Positions 8,402 to 16,059 of a stretch of 19,142 bases of DNA are shown one piece after another. The stretch is from JBFXEO01 sp050180015 (GTDB lineage: Bacteria; Bacteroidota; Bacteroidia; Bacteroidales; Tenuifilaceae). The first letter of the stretch is position 1. Each line of letters begins with the position of its first letter. The position numbers were made by a program, and so were the translations under genes. The stretch covers positions 1-19,142 of the forward strand of contig JBFXEO010000029.1 in assembly GCA_050180015.1 (NCBI GenBank). Direction: 5' to 3'. The notes beneath the pieces are model-generated. The model worked only from the letters and a program-made list of their open reading frames with translations, did not search any database and was not told the origin of the DNA.

Positions 8402-9765
8402 TGCCCCATCTTTTTCAGTTTATTGTAGAGCGTTTGCCTTGTAATACCCAGCTGCTCGGCCACTGCGCTTAAATTCCCGTGATGTTGTTGAATGGCCTGG
8501 TTTATTAACTGCTGCTCCATTTCACTTAGGGTAAGCGGAGTATTTATACCTTTGGTTGGCACTACAATAGGTTTCATAAAAAACGATTCGGCATTCAGTA
8601 CAGAACCTTCACCAAGTATTACGGCTTTTTCTATGGTATGTTGAAGTTCCCGTACGTTGCCGGGCCACGGATAATTGAGCAGCTTCTGGCTGGCCTGCTG
8701 ATTAATCCGAAGGTTGGTTTTGTTGTACCTGGCAGCGTACTTTTTTAAAAAAAAGTTGGCAAGTATTAGAACATCGTCACCTCGCTCACGCAGCGGAGGA
8801 ACCTCTATTTGTATGGTATTGATCCGGTATAGCAAATCCTCGCGGAAAACACCCTCCTGCACCAGCTGTTCCAGATTTTTATTGGTGGCACAAATCAACC
8901 GGATATCAACAGGTATAGGTCGATTGGAGCCAACCCGGTAAACTTCACGGTTTTGAATGGCCGCTAAAATCTTTGCCTGAAGGTGGTACGACAGGTTTCC
9001 TATTTCGTCGAGGAACAGGCTGCCACGATCGGCCATTTCGAATTTCCCGGCCCGGTTATCATTAGCATCTGTAAATGAACCTTTTACATGTCCAAACAGC
9101 TCGCTTTCGAACAGCGTTTCAGTAATGGCCCCCATGTCCACGTTAACCATTATTTCGCCGTTCCGTACCGATAGCCGGTGTATTTCACGGGCAATTAATT
9201 CCTTGCCGGTACCATTCTCACCGGTTATTAGCACGTTTGCATCGGTTTTGGCAACCTTTCGGACCATATTTAGCACCTGCATTAACTTTGGCGATGAACC
9301 AATTATATGATTCGGGTTACGGTTTATTTCCTGCTTCAGCTCGCGGGTTTTTTCTTTCAGCCGGGTTACCTCTTTTTTCGAGAGGTTTAGCTCAATGGCT
9401 GAATTTAATGTGGCCAGCAGTTTTTCGTTATCCCATGGTTTTAAAACAAAATCGGTGGCTCCGGATTTAAGGGCCTTTATGGCCAACTCAACATCACCGT
9501 AGGCGGTAATCATTACAACCGATACCTGTGGGTCTATCTCCTTAATTCTATTCAACCAGTAAATTCCCTCGTTGCCTGTGTTTACGCCAGCCTTAAAGTT
9601 CATATCGAGCAGAATAAGGTTGTAGTCTTTCCTCTTCAGCTCAGAGGGTATTTGTTCAGGGTTGGATAGGGTCGATACTACTTGAAACTCTGGTGATAAA
9701 AGAATTTCAAGGGCACCGAGGATACTTTGGTTGTCGTCAACTATCAGTATATTACCTTTTACCAT
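8398..9765 (-). CDS. Sigma-54-dependent response regulator (NtrC family)
   Basis: A 455-residue transcriptional activator in the usual three-domain order. The receiver domain (about 1-120) has the acidic pair Asp10/Asp11, phospho-acceptor Asp54 (LILLDMNF), Thr87 and Lys109. The AAA+ domain (about 152-385) has Walker A GENGTGKE (182-189), Walker B SLFLDEI (249-255), and the arginine-finger region FREDLLYR (307-314). The C-terminal Fis-type helix-turn-helix is at about 410-455 (LSAVAEQLGITRQTLYNKL). The sigma-54 contact loop reads GSFTDA (229-234) instead of GAFTGA; the threonine is kept. Such proteins bind upstream sites as oligomers and drive sigma-54 RNA polymerase. It is divergent from tolC with 183 bp between start codons, which suggests that the efflux operon, and perhaps its own gene, is the target. 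Confidence 0.95.
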   Translation of the reverse strand: MVKGNILIVDDNQSILGALEILLSPEFQVVSTLSNPEQIPSELKRKDYNLILLDMNFKAGVNTGNEGIYWLNRIKEIDPQVSVVMITAYGDVELAIKALKSGATDFVLKPWDNEKLLATLNSAIELNLSKKEVTRLKEKTRELKQEINRNPNHIIGSSPKLMQVLNMVRKVAKTDANVLITGENGTGKELIAREIHRLSVRNGEIMVNVDMGAITETLFESELFGHVKGSFTDANDNRAGKFEMADRGSLFLDEIGNLSYHLQAKILAAIQNREVYRVGSNRPIPVDIRLICATNKNLEQLVQEGVFREDLLYRINTIQIEVPPLRERGDDVLILANFFLKKYAARYNKTNLRINQQASQKLLNYPWPGNVRELQHTIEKAVILGEGSVLNAESFFMKPIVVPTKGINTPLTLSEMEQQLINQAIQQHHGNLSAVAEQLGITRQTLYNKLKKMGQ

Positions 9766-9779
9766 GTATAGCTTTTTGT

Positions 9780-9811
9780 CAAAAGTAAATGCTTATCATG
9801 GAACTGTCAAT
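9780..9811 (-). promoter_or_regulatory. Promoter for the response regulator-kinase operon
   Basis: Read on the - strand, TACTTTTG (plus positions 9780-9787) matches TAnnTTTG. An ATTG -33 element (plus positions 9808-9811) lies upstream, with 20 nt between its TTG and the -7 box. The -7 box ends 14 nt before the regulator ATG at 9765. The palindrome at 9816-9832 begins 4 bp upstream of the -33 element. Confidence 0.6.
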
Positions 9812-9815
9812 GGTG

Positions 9816-9832
9816 TGTAAAATAATTTTACA
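9816..9832. promoter_or_regulatory. Perfect 17-bp palindrome, likely activator binding site
   Basis: TGTAAAAT-A-ATTTTACA is a perfect inverted repeat with 8-bp arms around one central base. It lies in the divergent region between the sigma-54-type regulator and tolC, about 117 bp upstream of the tolC ATG, where enhancer sites for this regulator class usually sit. It directly abuts the regulator's own promoter, so autoregulation is possible. Binding by the neighbouring regulator is inferred. Confidence 0.6.
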
Positions 9833-9839
9833 TAAATAT

Positions 9840-9854
9840 GTTAATTATTTTTAC
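9840..9854. promoter_or_regulatory. Second, imperfect copy of the palindromic site
   Basis: GTTAATTATTTTTAC matches the core GTAAAATAATTTTAC (9817-9831) at 12 of 15 positions and keeps the outer GT and AC. The two cores are offset by 23 bp, a little over two helical turns, as expected for tandem dimers bound on nearly the same face of the DNA. Confidence 0.45.
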
Positions 9855-9908
9855 GGATAGGGTGTTGTGTTATTGACTAATATATAGAATATCAGCGTTA
9901 TAAAAATA

Positions 9909-9927
9909 TGGTATGGTTGTGGTATGG
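9909..9927 (+). promoter_or_regulatory. TGGTATGG direct repeat, weak sigma-54-like promoter candidate
   Basis: TGGTATGG occurs at 9909-9916 and again at 9920-9927, an 11-bp period, 22 bp before the tolC ATG. As a -24/-12 promoter, the GG at 9910-9911 would be followed ten bases later by GT, not the near-invariant GC. The match is therefore poor, although the position is right. Confidence 0.25.
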
Positions 9928-9948
9928 TAAGAAATAAATTGAATTGGG

Positions 9949-11283
9949 ATGTACAGAAAAAATATTGTTTTGCTGCTCTGCTTTATAGCTTTTACCACGG
10001 TATCGCAGGAAAAATGGACATTAAACCGTTGTATTAGGTATGGTGTGGATAATAACCTTACGGTACAAAATGCCGCAATATCAGAAGATATTGCAGATAT
10101 ATCGCTTAAGCAGACGAAATGGAGCTATTTGCCAGAAATTTATGCGGGTTCCAGCGCAGGAATGAATTATGGTAGATCCATCGATCCCAGCACAAATGCT
10201 GTGGTTAAAACGTCATTTTTCGGAAATTCATACTACCTGAGCGCATCGTTACCGCTATTCAGCGGTTTTTCGCAGCTGAATAAAATGGCGTACCAGCGGT
10301 TCCTTTCGCTATCGGCCGAGAATAAGCATGTTAAGCTTGAGGACGAAATTGCATTCACGGTGATGAACGCATTTTTTGATGTGGTTTACTACGATGAATT
10401 GCTATCCATTGCCGACGAGCAAAGGGAATTGTCAAAATTAAACCAGAGAAAAACGGAGATACTGGTTACCACGGGATTGAAATCTGAGGCCGATTTGCTT
10501 GAGGTTAAAGCCAACGTGGAGAAAGATGAGTTATTCTATATTCAGTCAAAGAACTACCTGGAGGCCGCACAAATTAACCTGCGAAAGGCCATGAATCTTG
10601 GTTTTGATACCCGGTTGGAGTTGGAAAAACCACAGGACTCTGTTTTTGTAATTAGTACCGATGATGTAAATCATGAAATGCTGTTCCAGAACTACGCGCA
10701 GTGGTCGCCAGAGCTAAATTCATACGAGAACGAATGGAAAGCGTCGCTGAAAAAGGTGGGCATTAGCAGGTCTGCCTACTATCCATTAGCCAGCTTAGAG
10801 GCATCGTATGGCACGGGTTATTACGAAACCAACAAGGATTCAAGTGGGAAAACCTATGCGTTTAGCAATCAGTTCAGGAACAATGAAAGCAAGTACGTAG
10901 GGCTGTCCTTAACTATTCCAATATTCACGAAAAATCAGGTGCGGCTTAGTGTCCGGGAGGCTAAGTTGGCGTCGGAGCAGAGTAAAAATCTGCTCGATAA
11001 GGCTAAGCAGGATTTACAGCTCGAAATTGTTGAGAATGTAAATAGCATGATTGCGGCAAGCCGGGAGTTGAAACAGGCACAGAACCAGCTGGAGGCGGAC
11101 AAACTTGCCTTTGAGGCTGCGCAGAAGAAATATGATAGGGGTATGATTGGCGTTGTGGATTTTTATACCGCTAAAAACCGGTTGAGCACCACAAAGGGGC
11201 AGGCTCTTAGGGCACGCTTAACCCTTGAAATTAAAAAGCGGACCATTGATTTTTACAAGGGTATCCGTTTCTGGGAGAAGTAG
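9949..11283 (+). CDS. tolC: TolC family outer-membrane efflux protein
   Basis: A 444-residue outer-membrane channel subunit. It begins with a signal peptide (residues 1 to about 20: basic MYRKN, hydrophobic IVLLLCFIAF, cleavage near TTVSQ). Mature WTLNRCIRYGVDNN is the usual Bacteroidota TolC opening. Two long alpha-helical repeat halves follow (about 24-230 and 235-440). Each has a strand-turn region of the barrel type, such as NSYYLSASLPLFSGFSQ and SKYVGLSLTIPIFTKNQ, and the second half includes the heptad-like run AASRELKQAQNQLEAD. In a tripartite pump TolC trimers form the exit duct through the outer membrane. It is the first gene of the + strand efflux operon, 58 bp before the adaptor gene, and is divergent from the two-component system that probably controls it. 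Confidence 0.93.
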   Translation: MYRKNIVLLLCFIAFTTVSQEKWTLNRCIRYGVDNNLTVQNAAISEDIADISLKQTKWSYLPEIYAGSSAGMNYGRSIDPSTNAVVKTSFFGNSYYLSASLPLFSGFSQLNKMAYQRFLSLSAENKHVKLEDEIAFTVMNAFFDVVYYDELLSIADEQRELSKLNQRKTEILVTTGLKSEADLLEVKANVEKDELFYIQSKNYLEAAQINLRKAMNLGFDTRLELEKPQDSVFVISTDDVNHEMLFQNYAQWSPELNSYENEWKASLKKVGISRSAYYPLASLEASYGTGYYETNKDSSGKTYAFSNQFRNNESKYVGLSLTIPIFTKNQVRLSVREAKLASEQSKNLLDKAKQDLQLEIVENVNSMIAASRELKQAQNQLEADKLAFEAAQKKYDRGMIGVVDFYTAKNRLSTTKGQALRARLTLEIKKRTIDFYKGIRFWEK

Positions 11284-11341
11284 AGGGAAACAAAATCAGT
11301 AGTAAGATAACACCATAAATTAAACACAAAATACAGGATAT

Positions 11342-12598
11342 ATGGGCATGGATAGGGTAATTGAACAGAAGAGAGGCTTAAAGCGCAAGCATATTTACTG
11401 GGGAATGGGTGCACTTGTATTGTTAGCCCTCATTGTAAAAATAATCTTTGGAGATAACAGTTCGGCTTACCGCACCGACGCAGACAGGCTTACCATTAGC
11501 ACGGTTGAGGAGGGTTTCTTTAACGATTACATCACAGTTATAGGTCAGGTAGAACCAATCTCAACCATATACCTCGATGCGGAGGAAGGCGGTCAGGTAG
11601 GCGAGCTGCTGATAGAGGAAGGTGCTATGGTTAAAAAGGGTGACGTAATTCTGCGGTTGGAGAACCGTCAGCTATACCAAACCATCCTAAACAGCGAAGC
11701 CGCATTGGCCGAAAAGGAGAATTACCTGAGAAATACCAGAATTAGCTTTGAAACGGAGTTAATTCAATCCAAACGCAACATTCTGGATAACGAGTACAGG
11801 CTAACCCGCAAGAAACGGAACTTTGAGCAGAATCAGTCGCTATTCAACGAGGGATTAATTGCCAGGGAGGATTACGTGCAGTCGAAGGAGGACTTTGAGT
11901 ACGAGCAGAAACTTCTCGAGATTAACAGGATAAAGGCAAAAAACGATTCGTTGATGCGCGCCACATCAATGATTACCCTGGAGCGCGACCTTGTCCAGAT
12001 GCGTGAAATGCTAAAGCTTGTCCACGAGCGTATCGATAATCTGAATGTTAAGGCAACGGTTGACGGTCAGCTGGGTATGCTCGACGCCGAGGTGGGGCAG
12101 TCCATTGCCCAGGGGCAAAGGATTGGGCAAATTAACGTGCTGACGAACTTTAAGATTAATGCAAAAATTGACGAGCACTACATCGATCAGGTTAGGAGAA
12201 ATCTTCATGCTACCCTTGACAGAAATGAGAATACCTATTCACTTTTGCTGAAAAAGGTTTACCCGGAAGTACGCAATGGGCAGTTTCAGGTGGACTTGGT
12301 CTTTGATGGCAAAATGCCCGATAACATTCGTACAGGTCAAACATACCATATACGCCTGGAGCTGGGCGAATCAGCTAGGGCAATAATAATCCCTCGTGGT
12401 GCCTTTTTCCAAAGCACCGGTGGCCAGTGGATTTTTGTGCTAAATTCTACCGGAACCGAAGCGGTTAAGCGAAAAATCAAAGTGGGCAAACAAAACCCCC
12501 AGTATTACGAGGTGTTAGAAGGATTGCAGGCTGGCGAAAAGGTTATAACCAGCAGTTACGATTTGTTTGGGGATAATGAAAGAATAGTGCTGAAGTAA
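11342..12598 (+). CDS. Periplasmic adaptor (HlyD/MacA-like membrane fusion protein)
   Basis: A 418-residue adaptor joining the inner-membrane pump to TolC. A basic cytoplasmic start (KRGLKRKH) precedes a single membrane anchor (about 17-36), with no lipoprotein cysteine. The barrel-sandwich (lipoyl-like) halves are at about 75-110 (STIYLDAEEGGQVGELLIEEGAMVKKGDVIL) and 233-265 (LNVKATVDGQLGMLDAEVGQSIAQGQ). They flank a long alpha-hairpin (about 112-230) rich in Glu, Lys and Arg. A beta-barrel domain and a membrane-proximal domain follow (IIIPRGAFFQSTGGQWIFVL). Its place between tolC and a MacB-type ATPase marks it as the MacA-like partner. ATGs at 11342 and 11348 are both possible starts. Confidence 0.92.
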   Translation: MGMDRVIEQKRGLKRKHIYWGMGALVLLALIVKIIFGDNSSAYRTDADRLTISTVEEGFFNDYITVIGQVEPISTIYLDAEEGGQVGELLIEEGAMVKKGDVILRLENRQLYQTILNSEAALAEKENYLRNTRISFETELIQSKRNILDNEYRLTRKKRNFEQNQSLFNEGLIAREDYVQSKEDFEYEQKLLEINRIKAKNDSLMRATSMITLERDLVQMREMLKLVHERIDNLNVKATVDGQLGMLDAEVGQSIAQGQRIGQINVLTNFKINAKIDEHYIDQVRRNLHATLDRNENTYSLLLKKVYPEVRNGQFQVDLVFDGKMPDNIRTGQTYHIRLELGESARAIIIPRGAFFQSTGGQWIFVLNSTGTEAVKRKIKVGKQNPQYYEVLEGLQAGEKVITSSYDLFGDNERIVLK

Positions 12599-12606
12599 GA
12601 GGGAGA

Positions 12607-12798
12607 ATGGATTTAGAACAGACATCAAGATTAACAGATATGTCAACCAGTATCGAAAAAGAATTCATCTCAACGTTGCGGGTTGACTTAGCCTGGAAAG
12701 GAGAAACCCTGGTTATTATATGGATATACCCTAACGAAATGGAGAACGGCATTCTCGCTGTCCCTTTTTCGTTATGCAATAAACGAACAACACTATAA
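12607..12798 (+). CDS. Hypothetical small ORF between adaptor and ATPase genes
   Basis: A 63-codon open frame starts 8 bp after the adaptor's stop and is preceded by an AGAGGGAGA purine run that could act as a ribosome-binding site. The product would be a soluble peptide with an acidic N-terminal third and a short hydrophobic patch (TLVIIWIYP). I recognise no family. It fills most of an unusually wide gap in an otherwise compact operon. Its last third overlaps a possible RNA hairpin (12733-12773). It may instead be non-coding spacer or decayed sequence; the coding call is weak. Confidence 0.3.
   Translation: MDLEQTSRLTDMSTSIEKEFISTLRVDLAWKGETLVIIWIYPNEMENGILAVPFSLCNKRTTL
12733..12773 (+). 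other. Possible nested RNA hairpin within the operon gap
   Basis: An outer 7-bp perfect stem, AACGAAA (12733-12739) with TTTCGTT (12767-12773), encloses an inner 5-bp stem, GAGAA (12742-12746) with TTCTC (12752-12756), around loop CGGCA. The internal loop is lopsided (2 nt against 10 nt). The T run at 12765-12769 is partly inside the outer stem, so it is not a standard terminator. Confidence 0.25.
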
Positions 12799-12814
12799 AC
12801 TTAAATAAAAAGCT

Positions 12815-13513
12815 ATGATTAGAACAGAGAATTTAACCAAGATTTTCCGCACCGAGGAAATTGAAACCAGCGCACTTAGCAAGGTAAACCTTCATATTCA
12901 GCAAGGTGAATTTGTGGCTATTATGGGGCCATCCGGGTGTGGCAAATCAACCCTACTTAATATCATTGGTTTGCTCGACAATCCATCGGATGGCAAATAT
13001 TTTTTTGATGGGCAGGAGGTTGGGCATTTAAAGGAGCGTAACCGTACCCAGCTCCGGAAGGGGAATATTGGTTTTGTATTTCAAAGCTTCAACCTCATTG
13101 ATGAGCTTAATGTTTACGAGAATGTTGAACTCCCGCTTATTTACCTGAAAATGACTGCCAGAAAGCGCAAGGAAATGGTTGAGCAGGTACTTGAACGGAT
13201 GCAGATTAGTCACCGGCGTAAGCATTTTCCCCAGCAGCTATCGGGCGGTCAGCAGCAGCGCGTGGCAATAGCTCGTGCCGTGGTGGCAAATCCTAAGCTA
13301 ATCCTTGCCGATGAGCCAACAGGAAATCTCGACTCTAAGAATGGCCTTGAGGTAATGAACCTGCTTACCGAGTTAAACCGCGAGGGTACAACCATTGTAA
13401 TGGTAACCCACTCGTTGCACGATGCAGGTTTTGCGCACAGGGTAATCAATCTGTTCGACGGACAAATTATTACGGAAGAGGTTCGGAATCAGGTTGGCGA
13501 GATGATGCTGTAG
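12815..13513 (+). CDS. ABC transporter ATP-binding protein (MacB/LolD type)
   Basis: A 232-residue cytoplasmic ATPase that powers the neighbouring permeases. All nucleotide-binding motifs are intact: Walker A GPSGCGKST (38-46), Q-loop Gln90 in FVFQSFNLI, signature LSGGQQQRVAIARA (from 142), Walker B LILADEP with catalytic Glu167, D-loop NLDS, and switch His199 in VTHS. The SFNLIDELNVYENVELPL block is typical of the MacB/LolD/FtsE branch, whose partners are FtsX-type permeases. In E. coli MacB the ATPase and permease are fused; here they are separate chains. Only one ATPase gene is visible for at least three permease genes, so it probably serves more than one of them. It lies 216 bp after the adaptor gene. 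Confidence 0.95.
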   Translation: MIRTENLTKIFRTEEIETSALSKVNLHIQQGEFVAIMGPSGCGKSTLLNIIGLLDNPSDGKYFFDGQEVGHLKERNRTQLRKGNIGFVFQSFNLIDELNVYENVELPLIYLKMTARKRKEMVEQVLERMQISHRRKHFPQQLSGGQQQRVAIARAVVANPKLILADEPTGNLDSKNGLEVMNLLTELNREGTTIVMVTHSLHDAGFAHRVINLFDGQIITEEVRNQVGEMML

Positions 13514-13582
13514 TGTTTTCAAATTCTGCTGCGATTACTGCTTCATGTAACGCTTGGTACAATTTAAAACCAGATAAAAACA

Positions 13583-15931
13583 ATGAACAATCTCCGGTTT
13601 ATCGTTAGAATGCTACGCAGGAATCCCCTGCTGGTATTTGTAAGTTTACCCGGTCTGGCTATCGGCCTGAGCGCTGTGCTTCTGCTATCTGTTTACCTGA
13701 AGCATGAGCTTAGCTTCGACCAGCACTTTACAACAAAGGATAGGGTATTAAGGCTATACGCAAAGGTGGTTGAAAATAACCAGCCCACAGTTTACGGTAT
13801 ATGTCTTCGTAAGGCCTATACCGACATTCCTGCCAAGGTTCCCGAAGTTGAGGCTGCTGTTCAGTTTTATCGCGGTTGGGGTGTAAACGTTAAAAATGGG
13901 GGAAAGCAATTCCCGTCAATGAACTTAATGTATGCCGATCCGGGTTTCTTTGATGTATTTGGGTTGAAGCTGCTATACGGGAATCAGGCGGAGGCCCTTT
14001 GGGGAATGGGAAAAGTGGTGCTTACCCATTCGGCTGCGCAGAGAATATTTAACCGGGACGATTGCGTGGGGCAGGTTGTATATATTTCCGATGAACCCTT
14101 CACCGTTTCGGGAGTTATAAATGATATTCCGCAAACAACACATTTCAGCTTTGATTTGCTGGCATCAATAGAATCTATACACCCTGAGAATTTTGGAGGT
14201 CTCGAATTTTTCACCTACTTCCTGATACGTAAAAACGCCGATACCCAAAAGGCCGGGATGCAGATAGCCGCTGTTTATAACGAGTTGATGAAACCATTTG
14301 ATGCGAATTTTAACATGCAAACGGAATCGGGCACCGAGCTGTTGGACAAAATTCATCTGTACTCCCGGGTCAATTTTGACTTGTCCCCCAAGGCCAGTAT
14401 GATGAACATTGGCATTGTGGCGGGTATTGCTTTTCTTGTTCTGCTAATCGCCATGGTTAATTACATCAACCTTTATGTTTTGCATGGTGAAAAGCGAATT
14501 ACCGAGATTGCGGCCCGTAAATCGCTGGGGGCAACATCAAAGAATTTATCCCGGATGTTTTATGCCGAAACGGGTGCCGTAGGATTACTGGCCTTTGCTT
14601 TAGCCGTTATTATTGCATTGCTGGTTCAACCCTATTTTGCCAGGTTAATGCAACGCCGGATGGATATATCGGAGCTGCTTTCTCCTTCTGGAATCCTGAT
14701 AGTTCTGGGTTTTCTTTTGCTGCTGATTTTGGTTTCCGGGGCTTACCCGAGTTTTTACCTTTCACGGATTAACCTGGTAAATGGGTTGAAGGGAATTGCT
14801 GATCGGGTAAAACGGAAAGGCCACCTGTTTACGACATCTGTGCTGGTTCAGTTTACCATTACCGTTTTTTTGATTAGCTCGTTGGTTATTATTCATGCCC
14901 AGGTTCGGTACTTGAAGGGCATTCCCCTGGGGTTCAACCCTGAGCAGGTGGTTGGAATTAACACGTATAGCCCTGCATTGATGAAAAAATATAAGGATAT
15001 CCAGAACGAGTTGCTACAGTTCCCATTCGTTAAAAGTGTTGGTTCTTCCGATCATAGTATGGGTGAAGGATGTAGCGGACAGGGAATAAAGGTTTACGGC
15101 AATCCGGGTAGCTATTTATCAGTAAATGAGTACCGGGTGAAACCCGGGTTCTGCGAAACAATGGAGTTACAGCTGCTGGATGGCCGATTTTTTAGGGATA
15201 ATGAACAGGATAAGCGCTCCGTTATTTTAAATGAAGCAGCGGCAAAAATGCTGGAATTAGGCACCAGCGTGGGAACGCAGGTGGAAATGTTTGGCGAGCC
15301 CATGGAGGTTATTGGAGTTGTAAAGGATTTTTACTACGTGGATCATCCCGGCGAACCTATAGCACCGCTTGTACTTACCAACTATTCCAACGCGGTGGGT
15401 AGAAGTTACCTGCGCATAGTTGGCGATTTTACTTCGGATAGGCAGACGCAAGTGGCCTCCGTTCTAAAACACCATGATCCGGATTTTATTTTTGGTTACT
15501 TCCGGCTAACCGATAATTACTCGTCGAAATTTGGGAACGAGGAACGTGTTATGAGGTTGGTATCAACAGGTGCTTACCTGGCAATACTAATAAGTTTTAT
15601 GGGGTTGATGGCCCTTTCCCTGATGAATGTAAACCGTAGAACCAAAGAAATTGGCGTGCGCAAGGTAACGGGAAGTACCGTAGCAGAGGTGATGGTTACA
15701 TTACTGCGCCAGTTTATAGGACTTGTTATTATTGCCTGTATAATGGCATTTCTTCCAGCTTACCTGATAATGCAGCAGTGGCTTGGAAATTTTTCCGATA
15801 AGATTTCTCTACATATTAGCTACTTCCTGCTTAGTGGATTTTTTGCCCTCCTTATCGCCCTCCTGGCGGTTGGTTGGCAAAGCTGGAAGGCCGCTACAGC
15901 GAATCCGGTGGAGGCATTGCGTTACGAATAA
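13583..15931 (+). CDS. MacB/FtsX-type ABC transporter permease (first copy)
   Basis: A 782-residue inner-membrane permease of the large Bacteroidota type with duplicated FtsX cores. The first membrane segment (about 15-38) precedes a periplasmic MacB-PCD domain (to about 270; VVLTHSAAQRIFNRDDCVGQ, then INDIPQTTHFSF). Segments near 273-298, 332-352 and 368-392 form the first FtsX core. A further segment (416-438) precedes a second periplasmic domain (about 440-655). The last core is near 660-682, 709-731 and 745-766, with the coupling-helix region RRTKEIGVRKVTGSTVAEV. It ends NPVEALRYE, as does the next permease. Such proteins transmit ATP-driven movement to the periplasm rather than forming a simple channel. 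Start chosen 69 bp after the ATPase stop. A perfect palindrome begins one base after the stop codon. Confidence 0.93.
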   Translation: MNNLRFIVRMLRRNPLLVFVSLPGLAIGLSAVLLLSVYLKHELSFDQHFTTKDRVLRLYAKVVENNQPTVYGICLRKAYTDIPAKVPEVEAAVQFYRGWGVNVKNGGKQFPSMNLMYADPGFFDVFGLKLLYGNQAEALWGMGKVVLTHSAAQRIFNRDDCVGQVVYISDEPFTVSGVINDIPQTTHFSFDLLASIESIHPENFGGLEFFTYFLIRKNADTQKAGMQIAAVYNELMKPFDANFNMQTESGTELLDKIHLYSRVNFDLSPKASMMNIGIVAGIAFLVLLIAMVNYINLYVLHGEKRITEIAARKSLGATSKNLSRMFYAETGAVGLLAFALAVIIALLVQPYFARLMQRRMDISELLSPSGILIVLGFLLLLILVSGAYPSFYLSRINLVNGLKGIADRVKRKGHLFTTSVLVQFTITVFLISSLVIIHAQVRYLKGIPLGFNPEQVVGINTYSPALMKKYKDIQNELLQFPFVKSVGSSDHSMGEGCSGQGIKVYGNPGSYLSVNEYRVKPGFCETMELQLLDGRFFRDNEQDKRSVILNEAAAKMLELGTSVGTQVEMFGEPMEVIGVVKDFYYVDHPGEPIAPLVLTNYSNAVGRSYLRIVGDFTSDRQTQVASVLKHHDPDFIFGYFRLTDNYSSKFGNEERVMRLVSTGAYLAILISFMGLMALSLMNVNRRTKEIGVRKVTGSTVAEVMVTLLRQFIGLVIIACIMAFLPAYLIMQQWLGNFSDKISLHISYFLLSGFFALLIALLAVGWQSWKAATANPVEALRYE

Positions 15932-15932
15932 T

Positions 15933-15969
15933 TCAATCCTGACAGGTTTCCGAAACCTGTCAGGATTGA
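15933..15969. repeat. Perfect 37-nt palindrome, REP-like
   Basis: Two 18-bp arms pair perfectly around one central C at 15951; the left arm starts TCAATCCTGACAGG and the right arm ends CCTGTCAGGATTGA. It starts one base after the permease stop codon. No T run follows on either strand, so it is not a classic intrinsic terminator. It resembles the dispersed CCTGACAGG-type palindromes I associate with Bacteroidota genomes (from memory, not searched). As RNA it would form a very stable hairpin between two permease genes. Confidence 0.85.
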
Positions 15970-16059
15970 GCGAATAGATAAATAAACACAAAGCAAAACA
16001 TAGAAACGGACAAAAACAAGGCTCATCAATCAACGATAATAATTAGCAGAACGAAAGAG

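Noticed and set aside
12543..12779. 78-codon open frame on the - strand across the adaptor end and operon gap
   Set aside because: It overlaps the 3' end of the adaptor gene in antisense, with no recognisable motif or plausible promoter.
15933..15969. Reading the 37-nt palindrome as an intrinsic terminator
   Set aside because: No T tract follows on either strand, and another permease gene continues in the same direction 90 bp later.
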